Positions 25,129 to 33,594 of a stretch of DNA of 39,424 bases are shown here, in pieces. This DNA is from Chitinophagales bacterium (GTDB lineage: Bacteria > Bacteroidota > Bacteroidia > Chitinophagales > Chitinophagaceae): contig JAATGJ010000009.1 of NCBI GenBank assembly GCA_015654695.1, positions 1 through 39,424 of the forward strand, in the 5' to 3' direction. The position numbers and the translations under genes were made by a program. The notes under the pieces are model-generated. The model had not been told where the DNA came from, did not search any database, and was given only the letters and a program-made list of their open reading frames with translations. The stretch's first letter is position 1. Each line of letters starts with the position of its first letter.

Positions 25129-25810
25129 GTCAGAAAAGCTTTTTTTACATTTATTGAACTTCTCTTTTCTTGTTCCACTTATTTTTTTGGTCGCCAACTT
25201 TAAAAAAATAAGAGTCTCTCCTATACTAATAGTGGTTACTTCCTATCTAATTCTTTTTTTTCTACTAAATTTTTTTTTCAAAGAAATCAGACATTTCACA
25301 GGTAAAAAACTCTACTACTTTATTTATACACTTTTTGAATATTTGACATTTACGTACCTGCTTTCTTATAACATTAGCAATAAAAAATTTCGCTGGTTAG
25401 TAATTACCCTATCGGCAGCATTCATCTTATTTATGATAGTATTTTACATAAAAGCACCAATAGGAAGGATAGATTCTATACCCGTTGGAATAGAAACGAT
25501 AATCATATTGATTTATATATTCTATTTTTTTTACGATCACTTCAGGCAATTAAGCAGCAAATATATTTATGAGTACACTTCCTTTTGGTTTGTAATGGGA
25601 ATACTGGTTTACCTTGGAGGTACTTTTTTCTTTAATATCCTGGCAAACAGCTTAGATCAGGAGCACTATGATAAATATTTTTACCTTTCTTACTTAGGAG
25701 ATATAATAAAAAATCTTTTATTTACTGTAGCCATAATTCAACATGCACGAACTTCTCACAGTAATGAAAAATTAAAAAATACCAACTTGCCTTATTTAGA
25801 TATAACTTAA
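25127..25810 (+). CDS. Seven-transmembrane membrane protein, putative sensor partner
   Basis: 227 residues, almost all hydrophobic; I do not recognise a named family. Seven likely membrane helices at about residues 8-24, 31-50, 62-80, 88-108, 120-140, 152-172 and 185-203, with short loops and a polar C-terminal tail. Very A+T-rich, T-rich codons, partly because of the hydrophobic content. The histidine kinase starts 21 bp after its stop, and that kinase has only one membrane helix and no sensor domain. Inference: the 7-TM protein provides the input part of a split sensor, comparable in layout to fused 7TM-kinase proteins. No direct evidence for a ligand. Confidence 0.75.
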   Translation: MSEKLFLHLLNFSFLVPLIFLVANFKKIRVSPILIVVTSYLILFFLLNFFFKEIRHFTGKKLYYFIYTLFEYLTFTYLLSYNISNKKFRWLVITLSAAFILFMIVFYIKAPIGRIDSIPVGIETIIILIYIFYFFYDHFRQLSSKYIYEYTSFWFVMGILVYLGGTFFFNILANSLDQEHYDKYFYLSYLGDIIKNLLFTVAIIQHARTSHSNEKLKNTNLPYLDIT

Positions 25811-25831
25811 AAAAAGCCTCCCAAAACTACC

Positions 25832-26656
25832 ATGTTTTTCCTTCAAGCCACCACCCCCGGAGTATCCTTTGTGCTGTTTATCGGTACAATCGGTATGCTC
25901 GTTCTTACGGTCGGGCTGGTGCTGTTTATCATTTTTCACCAGCGCAGGGTGTCCCGCTACCAGCAAACCCTGCAAAGGATGGAGCAGGAACAACAAAAAA
26001 TATTGCTTACCGCCTCTATCAAACTACAGGAAGAAGAACGCCAGCGACTGGCCGCCGACCTGCACGATGATGCGGGCCCATTATTGGCTACTGCCCGCCT
26101 TTACCTGAATGAGAACTTAGTGAACCAGGATAAGGCCACCCAGTTACAATCCATTTTCCAGGCAAGGCAGATCATAGACGATACCATTCAACTGGTACGT
26201 AATATCAGCCATAGCCTGATGCCGCCTACGCTGAAAAACTTTGGCCTTGAATCTGCCATCAACGACTTATTTCAAAAGATCAGCGGCTCCGGCAGCATGA
26301 ACGCCAGCAGCCGTTTTCATGAATATAAAGACAGGCTGAAACCGGAAAAAGAATTGGTGGTCTTTCGTATCGTACAGGAACTGGTAAATAATATCCTTAA
26401 ACACAGCAGTTCCAGCTTTATCCACCTGACACAAAATGTGCATGGCGATAAATTTTATCTTCGCATCCATCATGATGGCCGGGGAATAGTACAGGCTGAT
26501 TTTGACAAACTGAATAAAAGTAATATTGGCCTGGGCCTAAAAAATATAAGCAGCCGTTTGCGGGTAGTGCAGGGCAACATTGTTTTTGAAAAGGATATTT
26601 CCCAGACTTATTATAAAGTCACTATTGAGTTGCCGAAAGATGAGCCATACGAGTAG
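25832..26656 (+). CDS. Membrane histidine kinase (HisKA_3 / NarX-like)
   Basis: 274 residues. One membrane helix at about 13-35 (LFIGTIGMLVLTVGLVLFII), a basic juxtamembrane part, then a HisKA_3 dimerisation domain with phosphoacceptor H78 in RQRLAADLHDDAGPLL, and a HATPase domain: N box QELVNNILKHSSSS, G1 region HHDGRGI and G2 GLGLKNISSRLRVV. No periplasmic sensor domain. Kinases of this type phosphorylate NarL/LuxR regulators; such a regulator starts 130 bp downstream, and two more paralogs lie at 21011 and 23598. Probably input comes from the 7-TM protein encoded just upstream. Confidence 0.95.
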   Translation: MFFLQATTPGVSFVLFIGTIGMLVLTVGLVLFIIFHQRRVSRYQQTLQRMEQEQQKILLTASIKLQEEERQRLAADLHDDAGPLLATARLYLNENLVNQDKATQLQSIFQARQIIDDTIQLVRNISHSLMPPTLKNFGLESAINDLFQKISGSGSMNASSRFHEYKDRLKPEKELVVFRIVQELVNNILKHSSSSFIHLTQNVHGDKFYLRIHHDGRGIVQADFDKLNKSNIGLGLKNISSRLRVVQGNIVFEKDISQTYYKVTIELPKDEPYE

Positions 26657-26739
26657 CGGAAAGTTGACGGGTTAATAAGTTGATTAATTGATCCGCCAGG
26701 GAAATACCCTTATTGATGAAACTGAAGCGTCTCTGGCTT

Positions 26740-26768
26740 TTTGAACCTTCTTAAAACCATTATCTTTG
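26740..26768 (+). promoter_or_regulatory. Candidate promoter of response regulator 3
   Basis: TTTG at 26740-26743 and a perfect TAnnTTTG box TATCTTTG at 26761-26768; 17-nt spacer, slightly short. The start codon follows 18 nt after the box. It suggests that the regulator can be made separately from the kinase. Confidence 0.5.
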
Positions 26769-26785
26769 AGCGTTATCTGATAACT

Positions 26786-27436
26786 ATGGGAATAATAAAA
26801 GTCGCTATTGCCGACGATCATAAAATATTTCGCAAAGGAGTGATCCTTTCCCTGCGGCCATTTACCAATTTAAAATTTGTACAGGAAGCGGAAAATGGTG
26901 ATGAACTTCTTAATGGACTGGCCCAGTCAGAACCGGATGTCATATTGATGGACCTGCGGATGCCTGGCAAAGACGGTATAGAAGCTACCAAGATCGTCAG
27001 TAAACAATACCCCAATATCAAAGTACTGGTATTAAGTATGTACGAAGATGAACGCTTTGTCTATCACCTGATGGAAAATGGCGCCAACGGTTATTTATTA
27101 AAGAACGCCGAGCCGCAGGAAATACGCAGGGCGATCATGGAAGTATTTGAAAAAGGATACTACCTGAACAATTTTGTCAACCGGATATTGCTGAAAAAAT
27201 CCCATTCACGCCAGAAAGTAGTTCCTTCCCTCAACAGCGAGATCACCTTAAGCGATAAAGAAAAAGATGTGCTCCGTTTTATCTGCATGGAGTTCACAGC
27301 GCAGGAAATAGCCCAGAAGATGGAGATCAGCCCCCGCACAGTAGAAGCCATAAAAGACAGGCTGATGGAGCGTTTTGGCAGTAAGAATACGGCAGGACTG
27401 GTATTCTTTGCGGTGAAGAATAACCTGATAGATTAG
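26786..27436 (+). CDS. NarL/LuxR-type response regulator 3
   Basis: 216 residues from ATG 26786, chosen because it matches the paralogs (MGIIKVAIADDHKIFRKG); a longer frame to 26741 needs a TTG and would cover the promoter. Receiver: D10-D11, phosphoacceptor D56 in VILMDLRMPGKDG, K near 106 in YLLKNAEP. LuxR HTH: LSDKEKDVLRFICMEFTAQE and MEISPRTVEAIKDRL. It is the likely direct partner of the kinase at 25832. Ends 10 bp from the convergent recJ. Paralogous to regulators 1 and 2, but without an sRNA-like element upstream. Confidence 0.95.
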   Translation: MGIIKVAIADDHKIFRKGVILSLRPFTNLKFVQEAENGDELLNGLAQSEPDVILMDLRMPGKDGIEATKIVSKQYPNIKVLVLSMYEDERFVYHLMENGANGYLLKNAEPQEIRRAIMEVFEKGYYLNNFVNRILLKKSHSRQKVVPSLNSEITLSDKEKDVLRFICMEFTAQEIAQKMEISPRTVEAIKDRLMERFGSKNTAGLVFFAVKNNLID

Positions 27437-27446
27437 GTCTGCCACG

Positions 27447-29147
27447 TTATTTACCTGACAGCCGGATATCAATCACCCTTAACTGTAGTGTTTTTTCTCC
27501 GTTCCATTCATTCTCATCAATTTTGAAAACAATATCAACCGGTTTTTTCATTTGTAGTAATGAAAATTTTTCTGCCATGCCGAAACCAATACCTGTGATG
27601 GTTACGTTATCCTGGCGTACTGAAAAACGCACATGTTGTTCTTTTACAATTTTAGAATAACCGGTATCCATTACGCCGCGGGTAATAAATACCGGGCGGA
27701 GGTTCTCCGGTCCGAACGGCTCCATCTGGCACATGATATTGTAGAAAGGCCATTTAATATCCTTTAATGAAATTTCCGCATCTATTATTATTCCAGGTAT
27801 CAGTAACTCAGGATCAATAGTAGCCGCAACAACTTCTTCAAATTTTTTACGAAAAGCATCCACCTGTTCCAGTTCTAACGTCATGCCAGCCGCTGCGAAA
27901 TGACCTCCATATCCAAGTAAATGCTCACGACAGGCATAAATCGCTTCATATAAATTAAAACCAGGAACACTTCTGGCACTCCCGGCTGCATACTCTCCTG
28001 ATTGTGTCAGTACAATAGTAGGACGATAATAGTGCTCAATCAACCGTGATGCGACTATACCCACCACACCTTTGTGCCAGTGAGGTTTGAACACTAAAGT
28101 TGAACAGCGATCTTTCCAGTCTTCATGTTCACTTATCAGTGCAAGCGCTTCCCCGGTGATATTGCTGTCCGCTTCTTTTCTGTCAGTATTATCGCTATGC
28201 AGCATTTCTGCGTAATGCAAAGCCTCATCGTATGTTTCAGCAACAAACATCTGCACCGCTTTTCTTGCATCATCCATTCTTCCTGCAGCGTTCACCCTCG
28301 GCGCTATCATGAAAACAAGATTACTGATATGCAATTCCTGTGTCAGGCTGCTGAGCTTCATCAGGGCTTTGATACCTTTATTCGGATCTGTATTGGCTTT
28401 TTTTAATCCATGATAAGCGAGTACCCTGTTCTCGCCCGTCATAGGAACAATGTCGGCGGCAATAGCAGTAGCCACGAGGTCAAGAAATTCAAAAACAGCA
28501 GCATCATCTAAATTGAATTGCGGCGCTAACGCTGTAATTAATTTAATACCTACTCCGCAACCACATAATTCTTTGTAGGGATAATTACAATCTTTTTGTT
28601 TGGGATTAAGAATAGCAACTGCCGGGGGCAATACCTCTTCAGGTAAATGGTGGTCGCAAACAATAAAATCTATTCCTATGTCTTTTGCATAAGCGATCAG
28701 GTCAACTGATTTGATACCACAGTCAAGTGAAATAATTAATGTAAAGCCATTTTCTTTGGCAAAATCAATCCCGGCTTTACTCACACCATATCCTTCCCGG
28801 TAACGGTGCGGAATATAAAAATCGAGAGCGGAATGCACTTTTTTTAAAAATTGATACATGCAGGCGATAGACGTGGTTCCGTCCACATCGTAATCTCCGA
28901 ACACAAGAATTTTTTCATGGCTGTTGACAGCCACCAATATTCTTTCTACAGCCTTATCCATGTCCTTCATCAGCCAGGGATCGTGGAGTGCTGTCAATTG
29001 AGGACGGAAAAAATCTTTAGCCGCATCAAATGTTTCAATACCCCGCTGTACCAGGATTTTGCAAATAACAGGATGTATGTTGAGCGCCTCCCGCAGGGAT
29101 GCAACTTTATTCTCATCAGCCTGTAGTATGTTCCACCTTTTTTGCAT
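27447..29147 (-). CDS. recJ: Single-stranded-DNA-specific exonuclease RecJ
   Basis: 566 residues from the ATG complement at 29145-29147 (the frame stays open 6 codons upstream). 5'-3' ssDNA exonuclease of recombination and mismatch repair, cytosolic. DHH phosphoesterase core: metal-binding D85, D87 and D89 in VFGDYDVDGTTS, LDCGIKS, and the DHH motif D165-H166-H167 in VCDHHLPE; DHHA1 domain with GYGGHFAAAGMTLE; OB-fold C-terminus with EPFGPENLRPVF. Length is normal. It is 38 bp downstream of the polyprenyl synthase on the same strand. Confidence 0.97.
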   Translation of the reverse strand: MQKRWNILQADENKVASLREALNIHPVICKILVQRGIETFDAAKDFFRPQLTALHDPWLMKDMDKAVERILVAVNSHEKILVFGDYDVDGTTSIACMYQFLKKVHSALDFYIPHRYREGYGVSKAGIDFAKENGFTLIISLDCGIKSVDLIAYAKDIGIDFIVCDHHLPEEVLPPAVAILNPKQKDCNYPYKELCGCGVGIKLITALAPQFNLDDAAVFEFLDLVATAIAADIVPMTGENRVLAYHGLKKANTDPNKGIKALMKLSSLTQELHISNLVFMIAPRVNAAGRMDDARKAVQMFVAETYDEALHYAEMLHSDNTDRKEADSNITGEALALISEHEDWKDRCSTLVFKPHWHKGVVGIVASRLIEHYYRPTIVLTQSGEYAAGSARSVPGFNLYEAIYACREHLLGYGGHFAAAGMTLELEQVDAFRKKFEEVVAATIDPELLIPGIIIDAEISLKDIKWPFYNIMCQMEPFGPENLRPVFITRGVMDTGYSKIVKEQHVRFSVRQDNVTITGIGFGMAEKFSLLQMKKPVDIVFKIDENEWNGEKTLQLRVIDIRLSGK

Positions 29148-29185
29148 AATAGTCCGTGAAATCAATCTAAAATCCTGGTCAGCGA

Positions 29186-30148
29186 TCAGTATTTACGGTC
29201 TGTAACATACAGCACAAGGTCTTCCAGCCCTTTTCTTACCGGGCTTTCAGGAAATTCATGAAGTATAGACAGCGCTTCGTTTTTATAGGCATTCATTTTC
29301 CCGATAGCATAGTCTATACCGCCTGTTTCTTCTACTTTATTAATCACCCATTTTACTTTTTGCTTATCATTATTGTTATTCTTAACGATGTTAATGATCT
29401 GTTTCCGGGTGGCTTTATCCGTATTATTCAAGGTATAGATAAGTGGTAAAGTCAGTTTTTTTTCTTTAATATCATTACCCGTTGGTTTTCCTACATTTTC
29501 GCTGGCATAATCAAACAGGTCATCTTTTACCTGGAATGCCATACCTGTTTTTTCCCCGAATGATCTCATTTTTTCAGCAATGCTGTCATCATGGCTCGTG
29601 GACCAAGCTCCGGCTGAGCACGCAGAGGCAAGCAATGACGCAGTTTTATTCCGGATAATTTCGAAATAAATATCCTCTTTCAGATTCAATGAACGGGCTT
29701 TTTCTATCTGTAATAATTCTCCTTCGCTCATTTTTCTTACAGCATCAGAAAGAATATGAAGAACTTTATGATCATTATTATCCAGTGATAACAGCAATCC
29801 TTTAGCTAACAGATAATCCCCAATAAGTACTGATACTTTGTTTTTCCAGAGTGCATACGTGGAAAAAAATCCCCGTCTTTCCATTGAATCATCCACCACG
29901 TCATCATGTACGAGAGTAGCCGTATGTAATAATTCAACCAGCGAAGCAGCTCTGTAAGCTGACTCATTTATCTGGCCGCATAATTTAGCAGAAAGCAGTA
30001 CGAACATGGGTCGCAGTTGTTTTCCTTTGCGCTTTACGATGTAACGCATGATGCGATCAAGCAGTGGCGTATGGCTGCGAACTGCCTCTTTGAATCTTGT
30101 TTCAAAAATTTTTAATTCATCTTTTATCAGGTGGACCGGTAATTGCAT
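29186..30148 (-). CDS. Polyprenyl diphosphate synthase (all-trans, long chain)
   Basis: 320 residues from the ATG complement at 30146-30148; upstream in-frame codons belong to the intergenic region. Makes the isoprenoid side chain of quinones by head-to-tail addition of IPP. First Asp-rich motif D82-D83-V-V-D86 in LVHDDVVDDSMERRG, second D209-D210-L-F-D213 in FQVKDDLFDYAS, and KGKQLRPMFVLL for substrate binding. Small/aliphatic residues before the first motif fit a long product such as hepta- or octaprenyl, in line with menaquinone use (mqnB, mqnD in this window). Transcribed towards recJ; divergent from the OmpA-like gene. Confidence 0.93.
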   Translation of the reverse strand: MQLPVHLIKDELKIFETRFKEAVRSHTPLLDRIMRYIVKRKGKQLRPMFVLLSAKLCGQINESAYRAASLVELLHTATLVHDDVVDDSMERRGFFSTYALWKNKVSVLIGDYLLAKGLLLSLDNNDHKVLHILSDAVRKMSEGELLQIEKARSLNLKEDIYFEIIRNKTASLLASACSAGAWSTSHDDSIAEKMRSFGEKTGMAFQVKDDLFDYASENVGKPTGNDIKEKKLTLPLIYTLNNTDKATRKQIINIVKNNNNDKQKVKWVINKVEETGGIDYAIGKMNAYKNEALSILHEFPESPVRKGLEDLVLYVTDRKY

Positions 30149-30269
30149 GTTAAAGTTTGGCAATTTACGGTGCAAAAAAATAATGGCGCAAAAAACCAGC
30201 AAACCGGGTTTTTGGTTAACCAACTAATTGAAATTAAATTAGAAGTGAATGAAATATTTTTCACAAAAA

Positions 30270-30300
30270 TTTGGTAATTAAGGAGTAAGTTATATTTTTG
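30270..30300 (+). promoter_or_regulatory. Strong promoter of the OmpA-like gene
   Basis: TTTG at 30270-30273, 19-nt spacer, TATTTTTG at 30293-30300: a full match to the Bacteroidota vegetative promoter consensus, about 40 nt of leader before ATG 30347. Fits high expression of an abundant outer-membrane protein. Confidence 0.75.
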
Positions 30301-30346
30301 CGAATTATTAAGACACTGTTTTATCGTAAAATCTTAATCCTTAGTT

Positions 30347-32056
30347 ATGACAAGCAAAAAGTACATTCTCTTGACAGGCATTTTCTGTCTGTTGTTTTCT
30401 TCAGCATTATTTTCTCAGACTCAGAAACGGTCCTACGAGGATTCTTCAGTGATACCCGCTAAAAGAATGCCCCAGCACGCTGAGTTTTTAAACGGCGCTA
30501 ATAACTTTCCTGCAAAACCACGTAACCAATGGGAAGTTGGTATCAAAGGCGGTATGTTCAGGGTGAGTGGCGACGTAGCGTCACAGTTCTCTCCTGGATT
30601 TGGCCTTCATGTAAGAAAAGCATTTGGTTATATTTTTTCTCTGCGTCTTGAGTACATGTATGGTATTGGCAAAGGCCTTGACTGGACATCTAACCAGAAT
30701 TACGGCAAAAACACAGCCTTACAGGGCACTACTGCTGCTACCAGGTATTCAGCGCCTTATCGAAATACCGGGGGACAAATTATCTCAACGCTTGCTGCAA
30801 TAGGCGGCAATCCTCTGGCTCCGCATGAATCTGTTTATTATAACTACAAAACAAATGTTCAGGATCTTTCCCTGGAAGGTGTATTTACATTAAATAATAT
30901 CCGCTTCCATAAATCGAAGACAGGAATTAGTGTCTATGCTTTTGGAGGTTTTGGGGCAACGGTGTATGACACAAAAGTAAATGCGCTGAATGGAAGCACT
31001 AAATATTCATATACTGGTATTACTGGTAATGTATATAAAGACAGAAAAGATACACGGAAAGCCCTTAAGGACCTGCTGGATGATTCATACGAAACACCTG
31101 CGGAAAACCAGGGTGACCGTCGTCCAAAATTATTTGGCAATACGTTGAAACCCTCCGGTACTGTTGGTGCCGGTGTTGCTTTCAAACTTAGCAACCGTGT
31201 GAACCTTGCTCTGGAAGACCGTATAACTATCATCAAAGATGATTTGCTGGATGGTCAGCGCTGGCAGGAACATGCATGGGGCGATGCTGTACTGAGCCGT
31301 GACTATGATTCATATAACTTTTTAAGTGTAGGTCTTAATATCAATCTTGGTGCAAAATCTGTTGAACCTCTCTGGTGGTTAAACCCACTCGATTATGCTT
31401 ATTCAGAGATTCGCAACCCGAAGCTGATGAAACTGCCAAAACCAGTATTGCCTGATGCTGATGGCGATGGTGTTACTGACCAGTTTGACCTGGAGCAAAC
31501 TCCGGCAGGTGTACCAGTTGACACACATGGTGTAAGCCGCGATACAGACGGTGATGGTGTTCCTGATGCAAAAGATAAAGAATTGGTTACTCCAACTATT
31601 TGTCAACCTGTTGATGCAGATGGTGTTGGTAAATGCCCATGCCCTGATGCAAGCTGTTTTGAACCGTATATGAATAAAAAAGGTGATGATGGCTGTGCTG
31701 AAAAGCTTGGTGCATTACCCAGCGTTTCTTTCAAATCAAGTTCTAATGCGCTTACTGATGATGCCAAAGCAGTACTGGCTACTGTAGCCGCTAAATTGCG
31801 CAATGCTCCTGAATGTAAAGTGGTGGTTATCGGCTACTGCGCATCAGATAAGAAACAACAGCAATTAAGCTGGGATCATGTAAATAAGGTGATCACTCAC
31901 CTGGTAGAAAAAGAAGGTTTAAGCGCTGACCGCTTTATCTTCAACTATGGCCAGGACGGTGGTGATTGCAATACAGTTGACATTCGTGGCGCCGGTGAAG
32001 GTGAAGATGGACCTAATACAGTGGCTCCACCACACCCGAATCTTCGTAAGAAATAA
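30347..32056 (+). CDS. OmpA-family outer-membrane protein with calcium-binding-type (TSP3) repeats
   Basis: 569 residues. Signal peptide 1-24 (ending ALFSQ). Residues 60-340 are a likely outer-membrane beta-barrel (alternating pattern, e.g. QWEVGIKGGMFRVSGDVASQ and FGLHVRKAFGYIFSLRLEYM). About 370-412 are Asp-rich TSP3 repeats (DADGDGVTDQFDLEQTPAGV, DTDGDGVPDAKDKE). A Cys-rich segment (about 425-450: GKCPCPDASC) precedes an OmpA-like peptidoglycan-binding domain (about 460-545: NALTDDAKAVLATVAAKL, WDHVNKVITHLVEKEGLSADRF). Links outer membrane and cell wall. Own strong promoter and own terminator, so probably monocistronic and highly expressed. Confidence 0.9.
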   Translation: MTSKKYILLTGIFCLLFSSALFSQTQKRSYEDSSVIPAKRMPQHAEFLNGANNFPAKPRNQWEVGIKGGMFRVSGDVASQFSPGFGLHVRKAFGYIFSLRLEYMYGIGKGLDWTSNQNYGKNTALQGTTAATRYSAPYRNTGGQIISTLAAIGGNPLAPHESVYYNYKTNVQDLSLEGVFTLNNIRFHKSKTGISVYAFGGFGATVYDTKVNALNGSTKYSYTGITGNVYKDRKDTRKALKDLLDDSYETPAENQGDRRPKLFGNTLKPSGTVGAGVAFKLSNRVNLALEDRITIIKDDLLDGQRWQEHAWGDAVLSRDYDSYNFLSVGLNINLGAKSVEPLWWLNPLDYAYSEIRNPKLMKLPKPVLPDADGDGVTDQFDLEQTPAGVPVDTHGVSRDTDGDGVPDAKDKELVTPTICQPVDADGVGKCPCPDASCFEPYMNKKGDDGCAEKLGALPSVSFKSSSNALTDDAKAVLATVAAKLRNAPECKVVVIGYCASDKKQQQLSWDHVNKVITHLVEKEGLSADRFIFNYGQDGGDCNTVDIRGAGEGEDGPNTVAPPHPNLRKK

Positions 32057-32093
32057 ATTTAGTAGACGATTACTTTTTGCTGATAGATCAAGA

Positions 32094-32120
32094 CCCTCCC
32101 CATCCGGGGAGGGTTTTTTT
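32094..32120 (+). terminator. Rho-independent terminator of the OmpA-like gene
   Basis: Perfect 8-bp stem CCCTCCCC / GGGGAGGG, loop ATCC, then seven T. 37 bp after the stop codon. Confidence 0.92.
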
Positions 32121-32279
32121 CGCAAATACTGGAATTTAAAAGAATTTCCCGTGTAGGGGCCTCTTAGAATTCGTGAAATCCCCGGCAATCCTCTAACATT
32201 AGGCTATACCTATTATCAAAACCTTAACTGCCTGATTTTGGCGGCTTATAATTTTTAAGCAAGATTTGCCCGTATCTAT

Positions 32280-32287
32280 TAACTTTG
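32280..32287 (+). promoter_or_regulatory. Candidate -7 box for bamD-rpoZ
   Basis: TAACTTTG matches TAnnTTTG; the ATG of bamD follows after 9 nt, which would give an almost leaderless mRNA. -33 box not clear. Confidence 0.35.
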
Positions 32288-32296
32288 CCCTCCTTT

Positions 32297-33112
32297 ATGC
32301 GTTTTATACCAGTCCTGATAGCCGTCATTTTTCTCAGCAGTTGCAGCAAGGGTATCACCAAGATCCTCAAGAACCCGGATCCTGAATACAAGCTGCGCAT
32401 AGCTGAACAGTATTTTGTAAAAAAGAAATATAACAAAGCCCAGGCGATCTACGAAGATGTGATGCCTTACTATAAGACCCGGGCTGAGTTTGAAGATATT
32501 TATTATAAATATGCCTATTGCGCCTGGTACCAGGCCGATTATATGAATGCAGAGAACCTTTTCAAAAGCTTTTTGGAAATATTCCCCAATAGTTCAAAAT
32601 CGGAAGAAGTGGATTATATGCGGGCTTATTCCTTTTTTAAACAGTCGCCGAAGCCTGAACTGGACCAAACGAATACGATCAAAGCTATGGGCATGATGCA
32701 AACCTTTATCAATACGCATCCCGGATCTGCAAAAAACAAAGAGGCTTCGGATATAATTGATATTTGCCGTACAAAACTGGAGATCAAAGATTTTAAAAGC
32801 GCGCAATTATATTATGATATGGGGCAGTTTCGTGCGGCAGGGGTAGCATACGCTGCACTCCTCAATTCATATCCTGAATCAATGAAGGGAGATGAGTATA
32901 AACTGATGATCATAAAAGCTTATTACCGCTATGCGGAGTTAAGTATCGAAGAAAAGAAACCGGAAAGGTTTGAACATGTTATTGATGAATGCCATGATTT
33001 TACAGACCGTTTCCCTGAAAGTAAACTGCGCAAAGAAGCAGAAAGTTACCTGAATCTATCACAAACACAAATAAAAAATCTATCTAATGAGCAAGTTAAG
33101 ACGCCAGCTTAG
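32297..33112 (+). CDS. bamD: Outer-membrane assembly lipoprotein BamD
   Basis: 271 residues from ATG 32297 (a TTG 12 nt upstream is in frame). Lipoprotein signal MRFIPVLIAVIFLSSCSKG with lipobox LSS-C. Then tetratricopeptide repeats: KLRIAEQYFVKKKYNKAQAI, YKYAYCAWYQADYMNAENLF, FLEIFPNSSKSEE and AQLYYDMGQFRAAGVAYAAL. Part of the BAM complex that inserts beta-barrel proteins into the outer membrane, acting from the periplasmic face. The next gene (omega) starts inside its last 26 nt, so the two are translated from one mRNA. The order bamD-rpoZ-coaBC-DUF4835 is conserved in the phylum by my knowledge. Confidence 0.93.
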   Translation: MRFIPVLIAVIFLSSCSKGITKILKNPDPEYKLRIAEQYFVKKKYNKAQAIYEDVMPYYKTRAEFEDIYYKYAYCAWYQADYMNAENLFKSFLEIFPNSSKSEEVDYMRAYSFFKQSPKPELDQTNTIKAMGMMQTFINTHPGSAKNKEASDIIDICRTKLEIKDFKSAQLYYDMGQFRAAGVAYAALLNSYPESMKGDEYKLMIIKAYYRYAELSIEEKKPERFEHVIDECHDFTDRFPESKLRKEAESYLNLSQTQIKNLSNEQVKTPA

Positions 33113-33428
33113 CGCGGGTATTACCAATAATGTCGAGACAAAAAGCCTGGATGATATCAAACATAAGACAGGCAATATCTATGAATCTATTGCTATTATT
33201 GGCAAAAGGGCTAACCAGATCAATATCTCTTTGAAAGAAGAGCTGCATAACAAACTGGATGAATTTGCCAGCCATACAGACAGCCTGGAAGAGATCCATG
33301 AAAATAAAGAGCAGATAGAGATATCCCGTGCTTATGAGAGAATGCCGAATCCGGCTTTACTCGCTACGCAGGAGTTCATGGAAGATAAAGTGTATTTCCG
33401 CAAAGGAGAAGATGAGTTATTCAGCTAA
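33087..33428 (+). CDS. rpoZ: RNA polymerase omega subunit (Rpb6-like)
   Basis: 113 residues, the length of Bacteroidota omega proteins. Recognisable omega core: TGNIYESIAIIGKRANQINI (residues 28-47), then SLKEELHNKLDEFAS; E and K/R-rich helix and the tail NPALLATQEFMEDKV. It helps assemble RNA polymerase by binding beta-prime. ATG at 33087 lies 26 nt inside bamD in another frame, so expression depends on the bamD transcript. Confidence 0.88.
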   Translation: MSKLRRQLSAGITNNVETKSLDDIKHKTGNIYESIAIIGKRANQINISLKEELHNKLDEFASHTDSLEEIHENKEQIEISRAYERMPNPALLATQEFMEDKVYFRKGEDELFS

Positions 33429-33435
33429 AAACCCG

Positions 33436-33455
33436 TCTCCGCCAGTTGGCGGAGA
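33436..33455. repeat. Short dispersed palindrome (copy 3)
   Basis: Perfect 8-bp arms TCTCCGCC / GGCGGAGA around AGTT, 8 bp after the rpoZ stop. Including flank (…GGCGGAGRACT) it matches the copy at 13892 closely. No T-tract follows. Confidence 0.6.
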
Positions 33456-33538
33456 ACTCAGTTTTGAAGGTGTTGAATATTTCGAAAATTCTGATATCAA
33501 AGATTTTCCAGCATCAGACTAAGTTAATTAACCATATT

Positions 33539-33573
33539 AGCGGCCCGTTAATCAACGAGCCGCTTTTTATTTT
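33539..33573 (+). terminator. Terminator between rpoZ and coaBC
   Basis: Stem AGCGGC-C-CGTT / AACG-A-GCCGCT with a 4-nt loop and one internal mismatch, followed by a T-rich run. It separates bamD-rpoZ from coaBC. Confidence 0.8.
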
Positions 33574-33579
33574 TAAATG

Positions 33580-33587
33580 TATTTTTG
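33580..33587 (+). promoter_or_regulatory. Candidate -7 box of coaBC
   Basis: TATTTTTG, exact TAnnTTTG, directly after the terminator. The ATG follows after 7 nt, so transcription would start at or next to the start codon. -33 region overlaps the terminator stem. Confidence 0.4.
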
Positions 33588-33594
33588 ATACCTG

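Noticed and set aside
33328-33522. 64-residue frame over the rpoZ end and palindrome
   Set aside because: It overlaps rpoZ in another frame and reads through a dispersed palindrome; no coding signs.
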